The notes: generated by a model not told the origin, from the sequence alone. A stretch of DNA of 64,000 nucleotides from Rhodocyclaceae bacterium UBA1310 (GCA_002307175.1 DBTS01000034.1:109596-173595), one strand, 5' to 3'; shown: positions 16,780-25,015, numbered from the stretch's first letter. Numbers and translations are program-made.

Positions 16780-17526
16780 TTACTGACGGCAGCTTACGGG
16801 CAACTGGTTCTTGCGGATGTCGGAAGAGGAGCAGGCCCAGGTGATTGCCCCCTGTGCGTCGGCCGTTGGGACAAGTTCAAGGGTCTTGCCAAGGAGTGGC
16901 GCCTTGTTGAAGCTTACCGTCAGGCTGCCGTTTTCCTGGTCGACAGTGATGCTTTCCACGCCCTGTGGCAGCGGCGCGGTATAGCCGGCGGTGGCAATGT
17001 CGGTCGGGATGGCATTGTGCTGCTGATAATAGCTCCCCACGCTGGCGGCGGCGGCGCTAGCTGCACTGTAAGCCGGGGTGGTCAGTGAGCGGCCTGTGTA
17101 ATCCTGATAGGCAGGCAGTGCAATGGCTGCCATGATCGGGATGATAATCAGAAAAGCGACAGCGAGCAGGATGCTGAGAACCACTCCCACAACCACCCAG
17201 ACGATGGAATCGCTGAAGTCGCCGGTCTGCCCGTCATTGTATTTGGCATCCCAGTTCTCACGATTGCAGGCAAGAAACACGATGAATTCGATGAAGGCAA
17301 TGAAGGCGGGTATCCCGGTGCAGCAGAAAAGCGGATAGAAGATTCCCCACCACTGTCCGAGGTAGAAACGGTGCAGTCCCAGTGAGCCGCCGAAAAAAGC
17401 CAGAATGGCTGCGGCGGTTTTGTCCTTGTAACGCTTATGGCTGACTGGTGCCCCGCATGCCGGGCAACTGCGGGCGGTTCTGGCGACTTCCTTGCCGCAG
17501 GCGCGGCAAAAGATCATTGCACTCAT
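16780..17526 (-). CDS. Zinc-ribbon / TM2 / pilin-like fusion protein
   Basis: A 248-residue protein with an unusual domain order. Residues 7-24 hold a zinc ribbon (CRAC...CPAC). Residues about 33-95 are a TM2 domain (AAILAFFGGSLGLHRFYLG, then the W-G-I-F-Y-P helix pair). A third hydrophobic helix (about 107-137) ends in IMAAIALPAYQDYTGRS, which copies the end of a type IV pilin N-terminal helix. The rest is a pilin-type globular domain with a C-terminal cysteine pair (ITWACSS...LPVSCRQ). The prepilin peptidase site (G/FTLIE) is missing, so it should not be assembled as an ordinary pilin. It is the last gene of a four-gene minus-strand cluster whose first gene encodes a lipoprotein with the same pilin-like domain. 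Function unknown. Confidence 0.8.
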   Translation of the reverse strand: MSAMIFCRACGKEVARTARSCPACGAPVSHKRYKDKTAAAILAFFGGSLGLHRFYLGQWWGIFYPLFCCTGIPAFIAFIEFIVFLACNRENWDAKYNDGQTGDFSDSIVWVVVGVVLSILLAVAFLIIIPIMAAIALPAYQDYTGRSLTTPAYSAASAAAASVGSYYQQHNAIPTDIATAGYTAPLPQGVESITVDQENGSLTVSFNKAPLLGKTLELVPTADAQGAITWACSSSDIRKNQLPVSCRQ

Positions 17527-17656
17527 CGGTGCCTCCCCTTGTAGGATTTGTGGATTACTGGTGGCGGAGTTTACTGTATGTTACAGATGACGGGCAGCCG
17601 TTCGGGAGGGTTGTTGCGTTTGGCTACCGATTCTGGGTGAATTCGGTCCAGCGCTT

Positions 17657-17683
17657 GCGACAGAGCATGAACAGCTTCTTATG
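17657..17683. repeat. Dispersed repeat tail, copy B
   Basis: This 27-base block agrees with 16068-16094 in 24 positions and with 60611-60633 in its core (ACAGA-CATGAA-AGCTTCT). It overlaps the stop codon of the DUF2239 gene. The hairpin block is not seen beside this copy. Confidence 0.5.
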
Positions 17684-18260
17684 TGCCTATTACGCGCGCA
17701 CGACAGGCGTCGTGCCATGCCGCTGCGATGAAAGCCTCCAGATACCGGCGGATATCGCTGGGCCAGTCCTTCATGTACATGCCGATATTCAGGAACTTCC
17801 CCTGGCAAAGGTCTTCGCAGGCATCTGCACAATCCGGCTGATCGCCCGCCAGCGTCAACATGGCGTGAAGGCAGGCTTCCAGGGAGCGCTGCGCCTTGTC
17901 GTGAGGATGACTGTCCTGGCTCAGCGTTTCCACCAGCCTGCGGAGCGTCACGGAAATGCCTCCGGGCTGTGCCGTCAGCCATTCCCAGTGACGTGGGAGC
18001 AGAGTCACCTCGCGTGCTACCACGCCCAGACGCGGGCGCCCAGGCTTGCTTTTCATCCGGCCCGCCACCCCGTCTGCCAGTGCCCCCGAGACGACTGTAC
18101 CAGTGCCGTCGAGCGTCAGGGAACGCCCCGTGTGGTCGTCGATAACCATGCATTCAGCCTGAGGGTTGCGGCTCAGCAGGATGCGCAGATGATCCGAGAC
18201 TTCTCCAGGCTGGCCACTGACCAGTCTGTGTGAAGCCACAAATGCGGTACAGGTGCTCAA
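17679..18260 (-). CDS. DUF2239 family protein
   Basis: A 193-residue protein matching the DUF2239 family. It has the characteristic N-terminus STCTAFVASHRLVSG, then PGRPRLGVVAREVTLLPRHW near the middle, WLTAQPGGISVTLRRLVE, and a C-terminal ACLHAMLTLAGDQPD...WPSDIRRYLEAF. The family is widespread in proteobacteria, soluble, and of unknown function. The start is a TTG at 18260; this places the family N-terminus exactly at the start. It is in the minus-strand series with the pilin-domain genes, 47 bases after the small membrane protein gene. An overlapping frame (17581-18153) is a shadow. Confidence 0.85.
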   Translation of the reverse strand: MSTCTAFVASHRLVSGQPGEVSDHLRILLSRNPQAECMVIDDHTGRSLTLDGTGTVVSGALADGVAGRMKSKPGRPRLGVVAREVTLLPRHWEWLTAQPGGISVTLRRLVETLSQDSHPHDKAQRSLEACLHAMLTLAGDQPDCADACEDLCQGKFLNIGMYMKDWPSDIRRYLEAFIAAAWHDACRARVIGT

Positions 18261-18307
18261 AAGTATTGTCCAGAGACTAATGAGCTTGAATTACATCCGC
18301 GTAAAAA

Positions 18308-18658
18308 TCACTTGTCAAGTTTGTGCCTGTCGGGTGTAGGGATATTCGCGACTGCGGGATCAGCCTGTTTGCCCCTGTCTGAGGTTTTGCTGGCTACAGC
18401 GGCGCCGCTCTCTGCCGCAAAGGGCGCTGGCAGCGTAGCGCCGGGGGCTGTGCCGACCGGAATCTGCAGGACTGCGAGCAGGCGTTCGGGAACCAGTCTG
18501 ATTCCGCTGGGAATGGCAATGCCGATGGCAGCCAGCAGACCGAGGCTCGCACAGATGGCAAGCCCCCAGGCAACGGGCCAGCGCAGCCACTCGTAGCGCC
18601 CTGTCGGGCGGGGCAGTGTGCTGGGGGGAGCAGTGTCTTTGAGTGTGGGAACGGGCAT
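18308..18658 (-). CDS. Small single-pass membrane protein, unknown
   Basis: A 116-residue hypothetical protein. A proline-rich N-terminus (about 1-25) is followed by one clear transmembrane helix (about 29-50, VAWGLAICASLGLLAAIGIAI). The remaining 65 residues are an Ala/Pro-rich, probably disordered tail ending in PTPDRHKLDK. By the positive-inside rule the RPTGRYEWLR segment would keep the N-terminus in the cytoplasm and the tail in the periplasm. It sits between the pilin-like lipoprotein gene and the DUF2239 gene on the same strand. No family recognised; no strong ribosome binding site is seen. Confidence 0.55.
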   Translation of the reverse strand: MPVPTLKDTAPPSTLPRPTGRYEWLRWPVAWGLAICASLGLLAAIGIAIPSGIRLVPERLLAVLQIPVGTAPGATLPAPFAAESGAAVASKTSDRGKQADPAVANIPTPDRHKLDK

Positions 18659-18742
18659 GGCCGGCAGAGTGTACCGGTTTTGGCGATTACCCGCCCACTC
18701 CAGTCGTGTGACCGTGGGGCGGCCATTCGAGACCTTGTGGTG

Positions 18743-19180
18743 TCAGGTGCTACAACCGTTAGGAAGGGCGTCAGCAGGCAGCGAATCCGAATTGCAGGTC
18801 CAAGTGATGTTCTGGCCGCTGATGTGAGGTGTCAGGAACAGTGATTTTCCTGCCAGTTCCTGGGATTTGAAACGGACAATGATGGTTCCATCCGCAGGGT
18901 CGATGGCCAGACTATCCATGCTTTCAGGCAAATGGCGCTGAAACCCCGCCATCTGAAGATCGCGAGGCAGTTGCCCGTTTTTGGCGAAATAGTCGGCGGC
19001 TGTGTTGGCAGCCTGGCGTGCCAGGTCAACAGATTCAGTCGCCTGTACACGTGCGGCATTGTCGCCACACGCCTGCAGCGTCAGCACCATGGAAATTGAG
19101 GCGATTACGATCAGTGTGTGCCTGATGCCTAAGCGTGTTTTGCAGCCGGAGTCATTGTACTTGCATGCAAATGGGCTCAT
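18743..19180 (-). CDS. Lipoprotein with pilin-like globular domain
   Basis: A 145-residue predicted lipoprotein. The ATG at 19180 has AGGGAGA upstream and yields a basic N-terminus, a hydrophobic stretch (TLIVIASISMVLTL) and a clean lipobox L-Q-A-C. The mature part aligns with the C-terminal domain of the zinc-ribbon/TM2 protein two genes downstream: YFAKNGQLPRDLQMAGF against YYQQHNAIPTDIATAGY, IDPADGTIIVRF against VDQENGSLTVSF, then ITWTCNS...LPNGCST against ITWACSS...LPVSCRQ. Both resemble the head domain of type IV pilins, including the C-terminal disulfide loop. It is the first gene of the four-gene minus-strand cluster. Function unknown. Confidence 0.75.
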   Translation of the reverse strand: MSPFACKYNDSGCKTRLGIRHTLIVIASISMVLTLQACGDNAARVQATESVDLARQAANTAADYFAKNGQLPRDLQMAGFQRHLPESMDSLAIDPADGTIIVRFKSQELAGKSLFLTPHISGQNITWTCNSDSLPADALPNGCST

Positions 19181-19609
19181 CCTGATTCTCCCTGGTGTGT
19201 GGTCTGTCTGGGTGGCTGGAGCCTCGTCTATCCTCCATCTGGCAATGCCCGCTCCCGTCATGCCGGATGGATTAACTGCAGTTCTGTCCAGATTTTGGCA
19301 ATCGGGTTTGCCGTTTGTCTTTACAGTCTGCCGTTCGTCAAGATCCTAGTTCACTTTGTACAAAGAAATAACTGGCGGAAAGCGTGGCTGTTGTTGGGAA
19401 CATAAAAGTAATAGAATAAAAATGATTTTCGCCTGCAAATTGCAGTGTCGCAGTGTCAAATCCGGTTGCGGAAACGCCCCCAGCCGAGAAGCCTGGTAGG
19501 GGCGCAAGAGGTATATGGGTTCCGGGGCGGGGTGTATTTTGCTTCGCTTGCGTCAGTCGAACTTTTTTGCCCGGATTTGGCATGGGTTCGCCAACGATGG
19601 ATTCCTGCC
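19181..19609. other. Intergenic region upstream of two divergent genes
   Basis: This 429-base stretch separates the minus-strand lipoprotein gene from the plus-strand amidohydrolase gene and should hold both promoters. Its middle (19360-19440) is AT-rich. A 12-base palindrome, CTTTGTACAAAG, lies at 19354-19365. No convincing gene or RNA is seen. Confidence 0.5.
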
Positions 19610-20779
19610 ATGCCAGTCATCTCTGAGATTGCCAGCCGTCAGGCTACTTTGATGGATATCCGCCGGGATATTCATGCCCACCCTGAAACCGCATACGAAG
19701 AGCGGCGTACTTCCGAACTTGTGGCGTCGCTGCTGGCCGGCTGGAACATTGAGGTTCATCGGGGAATTGGCAAAACCGGTGTTGTCGGTGTGCTGCGCAG
19801 CGGTACATCGTCACGCATGATTGGTCTGCGTGCCGATATGGATGCCCTGCCCATCCAGGAAGCCAATGAATTTGCGCATCGCTCGCGCCATTCCGGAGTC
19901 ATGCACGCCTGCGGTCATGACGGGCATACCACCATGCTGCTCGGTGCGGCAGAATATCTCGCAAACCATCGGAATTTTGATGGCACCGTCGTGTTTGTAT
20001 TCCAGCCAGCCGAAGAGGGTAGTGCCGGCGCCTCCAGCATGATTGCCGATGGCTTCTTTGAGCGTTTTCCCATTCAGGCTGTTTTTGGCATGCACAACTG
20101 GCCGGGTATTCCGGCGGGGCGTATCTGTATCAATCCCGGCCCGGTGATGGCGAGTGCCGACCGTTTCGATATTGTTATCCGTGGGCATGGCGGCCATGCC
20201 GCTATGCCCCACCTGACACGTGATCCGATTGTGGCTGGCGCCTCGCTGGTCAATGCGCTGCAGGCAATCAGTGCGCGGAATACGAATCCGCTCGATAGTG
20301 CCGTGGTGTCGGTTACGCAATTTCATGCCGGTGAGGCCTATAACGCGATTCCTGGTTCGGCGGTGCTGAGCGGGACTACGCGGGCCCTGCGGCATGAGGT
20401 GCGCGAAGCCACCTGGAAGCGCATGCATGAGATCTGCCAGGGGATTGGCACGACGTTCAACGTCGATATCAGCCTGCAGCGCATGGAGGGTTATCCCCCG
20501 ACGGTGAATACAGTGATGGAGGCTGAACAGTGCCGGCAGGCGGCGAGTCTTGTGGTGGGTGCTGAGCGTATCGACTGGGATGTGGATCCGAGCATGGGTG
20601 CCGAGGACTTTTCCCATTTTCTGGAGCATTGCCCGGGCTGTTATATCTGGCTGGGGAATGGCCCCGGGGAGGGTGGTTGCACGCTGCACAATGCACGTTA
20701 CGACTTCAATGATGACAATCTGGCGCTGGGTGCCAGTTACTGGGTAAAGCTCGCTGAGACCCTGTTAGCGCCCGTTTGA
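19610..20779 (+). CDS. M20 family amidohydrolase (hippurate hydrolase / N-acyl amino acid hydrolase type)
   Basis: A 389-residue dinuclear metal hydrolase of the M20D (HipO/AbgB/ThrIV-like) group that cleaves N-acyl or N-aroyl amino acids. The metal-binding pattern is complete: HACGHDGHTTMLLGAAEYL, EEGSAGASSMIADGF and a late MGAEDFSHFLEHCPGCYIWLGN, with HGGHAAMPHLTRDPI in the lid domain. No signal peptide, so probably cytoplasmic. The frame extends to 19445, but the ATG at 19610 (MPVISEIASRQATLMDIRRDIHAHPE) matches the family N-terminus. It is a single gene with its own promoter; the natural substrate cannot be told from sequence. Confidence 0.9.
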   Translation: MPVISEIASRQATLMDIRRDIHAHPETAYEERRTSELVASLLAGWNIEVHRGIGKTGVVGVLRSGTSSRMIGLRADMDALPIQEANEFAHRSRHSGVMHACGHDGHTTMLLGAAEYLANHRNFDGTVVFVFQPAEEGSAGASSMIADGFFERFPIQAVFGMHNWPGIPAGRICINPGPVMASADRFDIVIRGHGGHAAMPHLTRDPIVAGASLVNALQAISARNTNPLDSAVVSVTQFHAGEAYNAIPGSAVLSGTTRALRHEVREATWKRMHEICQGIGTTFNVDISLQRMEGYPPTVNTVMEAEQCRQAASLVVGAERIDWDVDPSMGAEDFSHFLEHCPGCYIWLGNGPGEGGCTLHNARYDFNDDNLALGASYWVKLAETLLAPV

Positions 20780-21058
20780 TGCCTGAAAATCGACCGTTCG
20801 TCGGGGTTGGGCGGGCGTGACAATTCGGTTTTGTCAGAGAATATAGAGGCTGCCTGACAACTATGTTGTAACTGTTTAATTAAAAACGGATTTTTGTGTA
20901 AAAAAGGACAGGGGCTGAAAGACTTGCAGGGGATTGTCTCCGCTTATTTTTCACTTCAAAAAATTTATTGGGGTTTACCCGAACTTAATAGCACTATTTG
21001 AACCAAGGTCATCCCGGTATCGGTCGCATGATCCCATTTCCGTTTTCAGAGTGCTGTC

Positions 21059-22027
21059 ATGATTCGAAATCTGCTGTCTGCCGCCTTTCTGACGCTGAGC
21101 CTCAGCGTTTCTGCACATGCCGCTGAGTTGTCCGCCTGGTCTCCTCAGCCCGAAGATCATCCCACGTCGCTTGCCATGCAGAATTTCCTGCTGCAGGCCA
21201 AGGATATCGATGGTCACCACGATCTGAAGATTCTGCCGATGTCTGCCGCTGGTGATCAGAATAAACTGATCCTCAGCCTGCAGAGCGGAGACATCAATGT
21301 GGCAGTTCTCACCGCCGGCACAGTGACGAAACTGGTGCCCAAGGCCAAGGTGCTGCAACTGCCTTTTCTGTTCCGGGACGCCAAGCAGATGTTTGTCCAG
21401 CTTGATGGCCAGGTCGGTAAGGAAATTGAAGCTGAAATGGCTGCCAAGGGAATGATTGTGCTGGGCTGGTACGATGGTGGTACCCGCTCGCTGTATCTGC
21501 GCAACAAGCCGCCTGCCTCGCTGTATGAACTGAGTGGTCTGAAGCTGCGGATTCCGAATCGTGGTGATTTGCGCCAGATGGTGACTGCTTTGGGCGGGCA
21601 GCCTGAGATCCTTGCCTATGAGAATGTGACGGGGGCTCTGGATTCGGGCAGTATCGATGGTGCCGAAAACGACATGCTGTCCTACGAAGCCGACCAGCAC
21701 TACAAGCATGCACGCTATTTCGTGCAGAGCAATCACTCCGTGCAGTTCGAAGCACTGGTGGTTTCCGCCGTTCTCTGGAATCACCTGAGTGAAGCCGGTC
21801 GCAAGAGCATGCTGGACGCAGGTCGCGCTTCCGCCCAGAGCGACCGTGACATGTGGGGTAAGCGCATGCTGGCCGCACGCACCCGCCTTGAAAAGGATGG
21901 CGTGAAGTTCATTGACTTGCGCGACAACACGGTGTTCTTCTCGCACGTGTCGGAGAGCTACAAGCCTTACATCGAAAATCCCAAGACCAGCGATTTGCTT
22001 CTGCGCCTGATGACTGCCCGCGGCTAA
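21059..22027 (+). CDS. TRAP transporter solute-binding protein (DctP family)
   Basis: A 322-residue periplasmic binding protein. A signal peptide (about 1-22, ending AHA-AE) precedes a DctP-type fold: KLILSLQSGDINVAVLTAGT, LPFLFRDAKQMF, the family motif GLKLRIPNRGDLRQMVTALGGQPEIL and GSIDGAENDMLSYEADQHYKHARYF. The arginine in LKLRIPN is the usual anchor for a substrate carboxylate. A TRAP transporter also needs DctQ and DctM membrane subunits; neither lies in the window, so this is an orphan binding protein. A rho-independent terminator follows 25 bases after the stop. An AT-rich 279-base region upstream should contain the promoter. Confidence 0.88.
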   Translation: MIRNLLSAAFLTLSLSVSAHAAELSAWSPQPEDHPTSLAMQNFLLQAKDIDGHHDLKILPMSAAGDQNKLILSLQSGDINVAVLTAGTVTKLVPKAKVLQLPFLFRDAKQMFVQLDGQVGKEIEAEMAAKGMIVLGWYDGGTRSLYLRNKPPASLYELSGLKLRIPNRGDLRQMVTALGGQPEILAYENVTGALDSGSIDGAENDMLSYEADQHYKHARYFVQSNHSVQFEALVVSAVLWNHLSEAGRKSMLDAGRASAQSDRDMWGKRMLAARTRLEKDGVKFIDLRDNTVFFSHVSESYKPYIENPKTSDLLLRLMTARG

Positions 22028-22052
22028 GATTTTGCTGCCTGATGTACGAAAG

Positions 22053-22077
22053 CACCCTCAAAACAGGGTGTTTTTTT
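22053..22077 (+). terminator. Rho-independent terminator after the TRAP binding protein
   Basis: CACCCT (22053-22058) pairs with AGGGTG (22065-22070), followed directly by seven T residues. Confidence 0.85.
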
Positions 22078-22181
22078 ATTTGGTGGGCAAAAATTGAACT
22101 CTTTTGCCGGAAAACCATCAGACTGGCAACCGAAGGCGTAACATAACGCCCCTCTTGTTCTGATCTGTTGTTGGAGTTCCC

Positions 22182-23306
22182 ATGATTCGTCGTCTGCTGT
22201 GCGCAGCCATTCTTTCTATCCCCCTGTGTGGCATGGCTGCCGCACCTGTACCACCGCAAATTGCTGCTCGCACCTATGTTTTTTACGATGTGCAGAGTGG
22301 GCAAACCCTGGCTGGGCAGGATGCCGACAAACGCATTGAACCGGCCTCGCTGACCAAGCTGATGACGGCTTACCTGTCTTTCAAGGCAGTCAAGGAAGGG
22401 CGTCTGCGCCTGGATCAGACCCTGCCGGTCTCCACCAAAGCGTGGAAGATGGAAGGTTCGCGCATGTTTGTCGACGTCAAGGTGCCGGTGCGCGTCGATG
22501 ATCTTCTGCGCGGGATGATCGTGCAATCTGGCAACGATGCCTGCGTCGTGCTGGCGGAAGGGATTGCCGGATCGGAAGATGCATTTGTGCAGATGATGAA
22601 TGCCCAGGTCCAGAAGCTGGGTCTCACCAATACCCATTACACCAACGCCACGGGCCTGCCCGACCCGCAGCTCTATACCAGTGCCAACGACCTCGTGAAA
22701 CTTTCGATGGCCATCATGCACGACTTCCCCGAATTTTTCCCGATCTATTCGATCAAGGAATTTACTTACAACAAGATCAAGCAGGGTAACCGTAACCCGC
22801 TGTTGTGGCATGATCCGGATGTTGATGGCATGAAAACCGGGCATACCGAATCGGCTGGTTTCAATCTTGTGGCTACCAGCAAGAAGGGCGGACGACGCGT
22901 GATTTCCGTGGTCACCGGCACCACCAGCATGAAGGATCGTGGCGACGAAGCCGGCAAGCTCCTCGATTGGGGGTTGGCGGCCTATGAAACACCCAAGCTG
23001 TTCTCGGCCCATCAGGCCGTGACCAAGGCGCCGGTGTTCAAGGGGGCTGCCGAAGAGGTCAATATCGGCTTCCTGGCGGAGCACTATGTGAGCGTACCGC
23101 GCGGCAAGACTGGTGAGATCAAGCAGGAATTCTCGGTCAAGAAGCCTCTCGTGGCTCCGCTCAAGGCCGGGCAGGAAGTAGGCGTGATGCACCTCACGCT
23201 GGACGGGCAGACCCTCGCGGATTATCCCCTGGTGGTGGTGGATGCCGTGGATTCCGGCAGCTGGTGGCGGCGTTTCATTGATACGATCCGGCTCTGGTTC
23301 GCCTGA
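22182..23306 (+). CDS. dacC: D-alanyl-D-alanine carboxypeptidase (PBP5/6 type)
   Basis: A 374-residue class C low-molecular-weight penicillin-binding protein that removes the terminal D-Ala from peptidoglycan pentapeptides. A signal peptide (about 1-21) is followed by the peptidase domain with S56-L-T-K59 as the nucleophile motif, S116-G-N118 and KTGH at about 218. The C-terminal beta-rich PBP5 domain (about 270-355) ends in an amphipathic helix (SWWRRFIDTIRLWFA) that anchors the enzyme to the outer face of the inner membrane. Length and layout are as in DacA/DacC. A terminator follows. The choice between dacA and dacC is not decided by sequence. Confidence 0.93.
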   Translation: MIRRLLCAAILSIPLCGMAAAPVPPQIAARTYVFYDVQSGQTLAGQDADKRIEPASLTKLMTAYLSFKAVKEGRLRLDQTLPVSTKAWKMEGSRMFVDVKVPVRVDDLLRGMIVQSGNDACVVLAEGIAGSEDAFVQMMNAQVQKLGLTNTHYTNATGLPDPQLYTSANDLVKLSMAIMHDFPEFFPIYSIKEFTYNKIKQGNRNPLLWHDPDVDGMKTGHTESAGFNLVATSKKGGRRVISVVTGTTSMKDRGDEAGKLLDWGLAAYETPKLFSAHQAVTKAPVFKGAAEEVNIGFLAEHYVSVPRGKTGEIKQEFSVKKPLVAPLKAGQEVGVMHLTLDGQTLADYPLVVVDAVDSGSWWRRFIDTIRLWFA

Positions 23307-23323
23307 TTCGGGCTGGGTGCCCA

Positions 23324-23360
23324 TGAAAAAACCGCAGGGGTGATGCCCTGCGGTTTTTTT
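23324..23360. terminator. Bidirectional rho-independent terminator
   Basis: AACCGCAGGG (23330-23339) pairs with CCCTGCGGTT (23346-23355) and is followed by a T run on the plus strand. The matching A run before the stem (23325-23331) makes it work for the convergent pectinesterase gene too. Confidence 0.9.
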
Positions 23361-23371
23361 ACTTCAGATCC

Positions 23372-24835
23372 TTATTGTGCCGCGCCAGCGCCGGTGTTCT
23401 GGTATTCCCCCAGATTCGGACTGGTCGTTGTACCGTAGTTGACCAGTACGGTACTGCTCCAGTCTTTCCAGGGAGCTGCCTTGACGATGTGCGAGCCTAT
23501 CGTGGAATTGCGGATGATCATTTTGCCCACCGGATTGCTCAGGCTGCTCTGCGGCCACTGCCGGGCAAAATAGACCGTACCCGAGAGGCTGCCGCTGCTC
23601 GTGAAGCTGCAGGCATTGAACAGGAATCCATATGTGACGCTGGATTCCGTGCTCGGTGCGCCGATCGCGCCGTTGGTCTTGCGTCCGGTCACGTAATAGA
23701 TCTCGCTGCTGTCGAACACGGCGGTGGCATTCCCGAAGATGAAATCAACGTCGCCTGCCACATACGAGGATTTTACATAGACGCGCTTGTTGGTTCCGGA
23801 AACCCACAGAGTGTCCTGATTCCCGATCAGCCGCACGCTATCCAGGATCACTTTGTCGGCCGCAGTGTACAAGGCCACAGCCTGATCCTGCCCGCCTGAA
23901 TTGGCATTGTCTTCACCGTAAAGGTTGGTGATCGTGACATTCTTCAGTTCAAAGCCTTCGTTCTGCACCACGAACATTGAGGAACAGGTCGTGCCGATAG
24001 TGCTGGAACCCTTGTTGATACACCCCTGTACCCAGGTTTTGCCGGTGCCGGTGTAATTCGAGGCAGAGACGACTGCGCCATACTGGGTGCCGGTCATGGG
24101 CGCTGAAATGTTCAGCTGGATCTGTACCGCAGTGGAAGCGCCCGTGCCGTACAGGGTAATCGGCGTTCCTGATGGGATGAAGACCAGCTCCTTGTAGGTT
24201 CCTGCATTCACCAGAATGTACTTGCGTGTTGTGCTGCCAGTCGCAATGGCGACATTCACGGCGGACTGGATGGTCTTGTAGGTGGCACTGCTGCCCACCG
24301 TGTAATCCGGCGAAGAGGGCGTGCTTACGGTCTCCGGTGTCCAGCTGCCCAGATACTTGGCGACGGTGTAGTTGGCAGCTACGGTGGTGCTGAGTTGTGG
24401 CCGTGTTGCGGTAGAGGCGACGGACGATACACTGCTGGAGGAAGCGGCGGAGCTGCTCGAAGAAGAGCTGGATTTGGAGCTCGAGGACGAAGAGGCCGCA
24501 GAACTGGAAGAGCTGGAGCTCTTTGAGGAACTGGAGCTGGAAGAACTGGAAGAACTGGAAGAACTGCTTGTCACTTCGGGGCCGACAGAACACCAGGCAC
24601 CGCTGGTGAAACTGTTGGTCGGGAACAGAGTGGTCAGGCAGGTAAAGCTGCCTGTCAGCGTGGTATATACGAATGAGCCGGATTTTCCAAGGGCGACGGT
24701 ATGTGTGCCCGTCATGCTGCAGGTGCTGCCCACCTGAGCACATTTGGTGTAGCCAGATGGGTAATCGGTGCTTGCCGCGGCAACACCGCTCAGGCACAGA
24801 GCCGTAGCTCCTGCCAAAACCAGGATAAATTGCAT
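23372..24835 (-). CDS. Secreted pectinesterase (CE8) with poly-serine linker
   Basis: A 487-residue secreted enzyme that demethylates pectin. A signal peptide (about 1-21) leads to a small Cys-containing beta domain (about 25-86, YTKCAQVGSTCSMTGTHTVALG), of the kind often joined to bacterial polysaccharide hydrolases. A Ser-rich linker with Lys and Ala interruptions (about 89-140) follows. The parallel beta-helix catalytic domain fills the rest: GGQDQAVALY, GNQDTLW and GDVDFIFGNA give the Gln and the two Asp of the active site. The usual GRPW is FARQWPQ here; the Arg and Trp are kept. GGAGA stands upstream of the ATG. Poly-Ser linkers are typical of aquatic plant-wall degraders. It ends at a terminator shared with the DD-carboxypeptidase gene. 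Confidence 0.92.
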   Translation of the reverse strand: MQFILVLAGATALCLSGVAAASTDYPSGYTKCAQVGSTCSMTGTHTVALGKSGSFVYTTLTGSFTCLTTLFPTNSFTSGAWCSVGPEVTSSSSSSSSSSSSSSSKSSSSSSSAASSSSSSKSSSSSSSSAASSSSVSSVASTATRPQLSTTVAANYTVAKYLGSWTPETVSTPSSPDYTVGSSATYKTIQSAVNVAIATGSTTRKYILVNAGTYKELVFIPSGTPITLYGTGASTAVQIQLNISAPMTGTQYGAVVSASNYTGTGKTWVQGCINKGSSTIGTTCSSMFVVQNEGFELKNVTITNLYGEDNANSGGQDQAVALYTAADKVILDSVRLIGNQDTLWVSGTNKRVYVKSSYVAGDVDFIFGNATAVFDSSEIYYVTGRKTNGAIGAPSTESSVTYGFLFNACSFTSSGSLSGTVYFARQWPQSSLSNPVGKMIIRNSTIGSHIVKAAPWKDWSSTVLVNYGTTTSPNLGEYQNTGAGAAQ

Positions 24836-24998
24836 GTCATGTCTCCAGATTGTGTTTTTAGATGTGACTGGTGCGCCTGATGTGTGGCTATGACAGAGGC
24901 GAAAGTGCTGGGCATATTGCTGCCGATGTCAGGTGTGGATTGAAACCTCTTCATTCCGGCAGTTCCCCCAATCAGGCGCAGGCCACTGTTTTTACTGC

Positions 24999-25015
24999 TT
25001 TTGTGCTGCACAAAA
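24999..25015. promoter_or_regulatory. 17-bp inverted repeat upstream of pectinesterase
   Basis: TTTTGTGC and GCACAAAA flank a single T, a perfect odd-length dyad about 165 bases before the pectinesterase ATG. The shape suits a dimeric repressor or activator site; the regulator is not identified. Confidence 0.35.

Noticed and set aside
17581..18153. 190-codon minus-strand frame overlapping the DUF2239 gene
   Set aside because: The other frame matches the DUF2239 family throughout; this one is a shadow.
19354..19365. Palindrome CTTTGTACAAAG resembling a phage attachment core
   Set aside because: Short and without an integrase gene or partner repeat; probably chance or a minor operator.
21909..23324. 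471-codon minus-strand frame opposite the DD-carboxypeptidase gene
   Set aside because: It covers the real gene and the terminator; composition is that of a complement frame.
24372..24737. Acidic Glu/Leu repeat protein on the plus strand
   Set aside because: The repeat is the complement of the Ser codons of the pectinesterase linker, not a gene.
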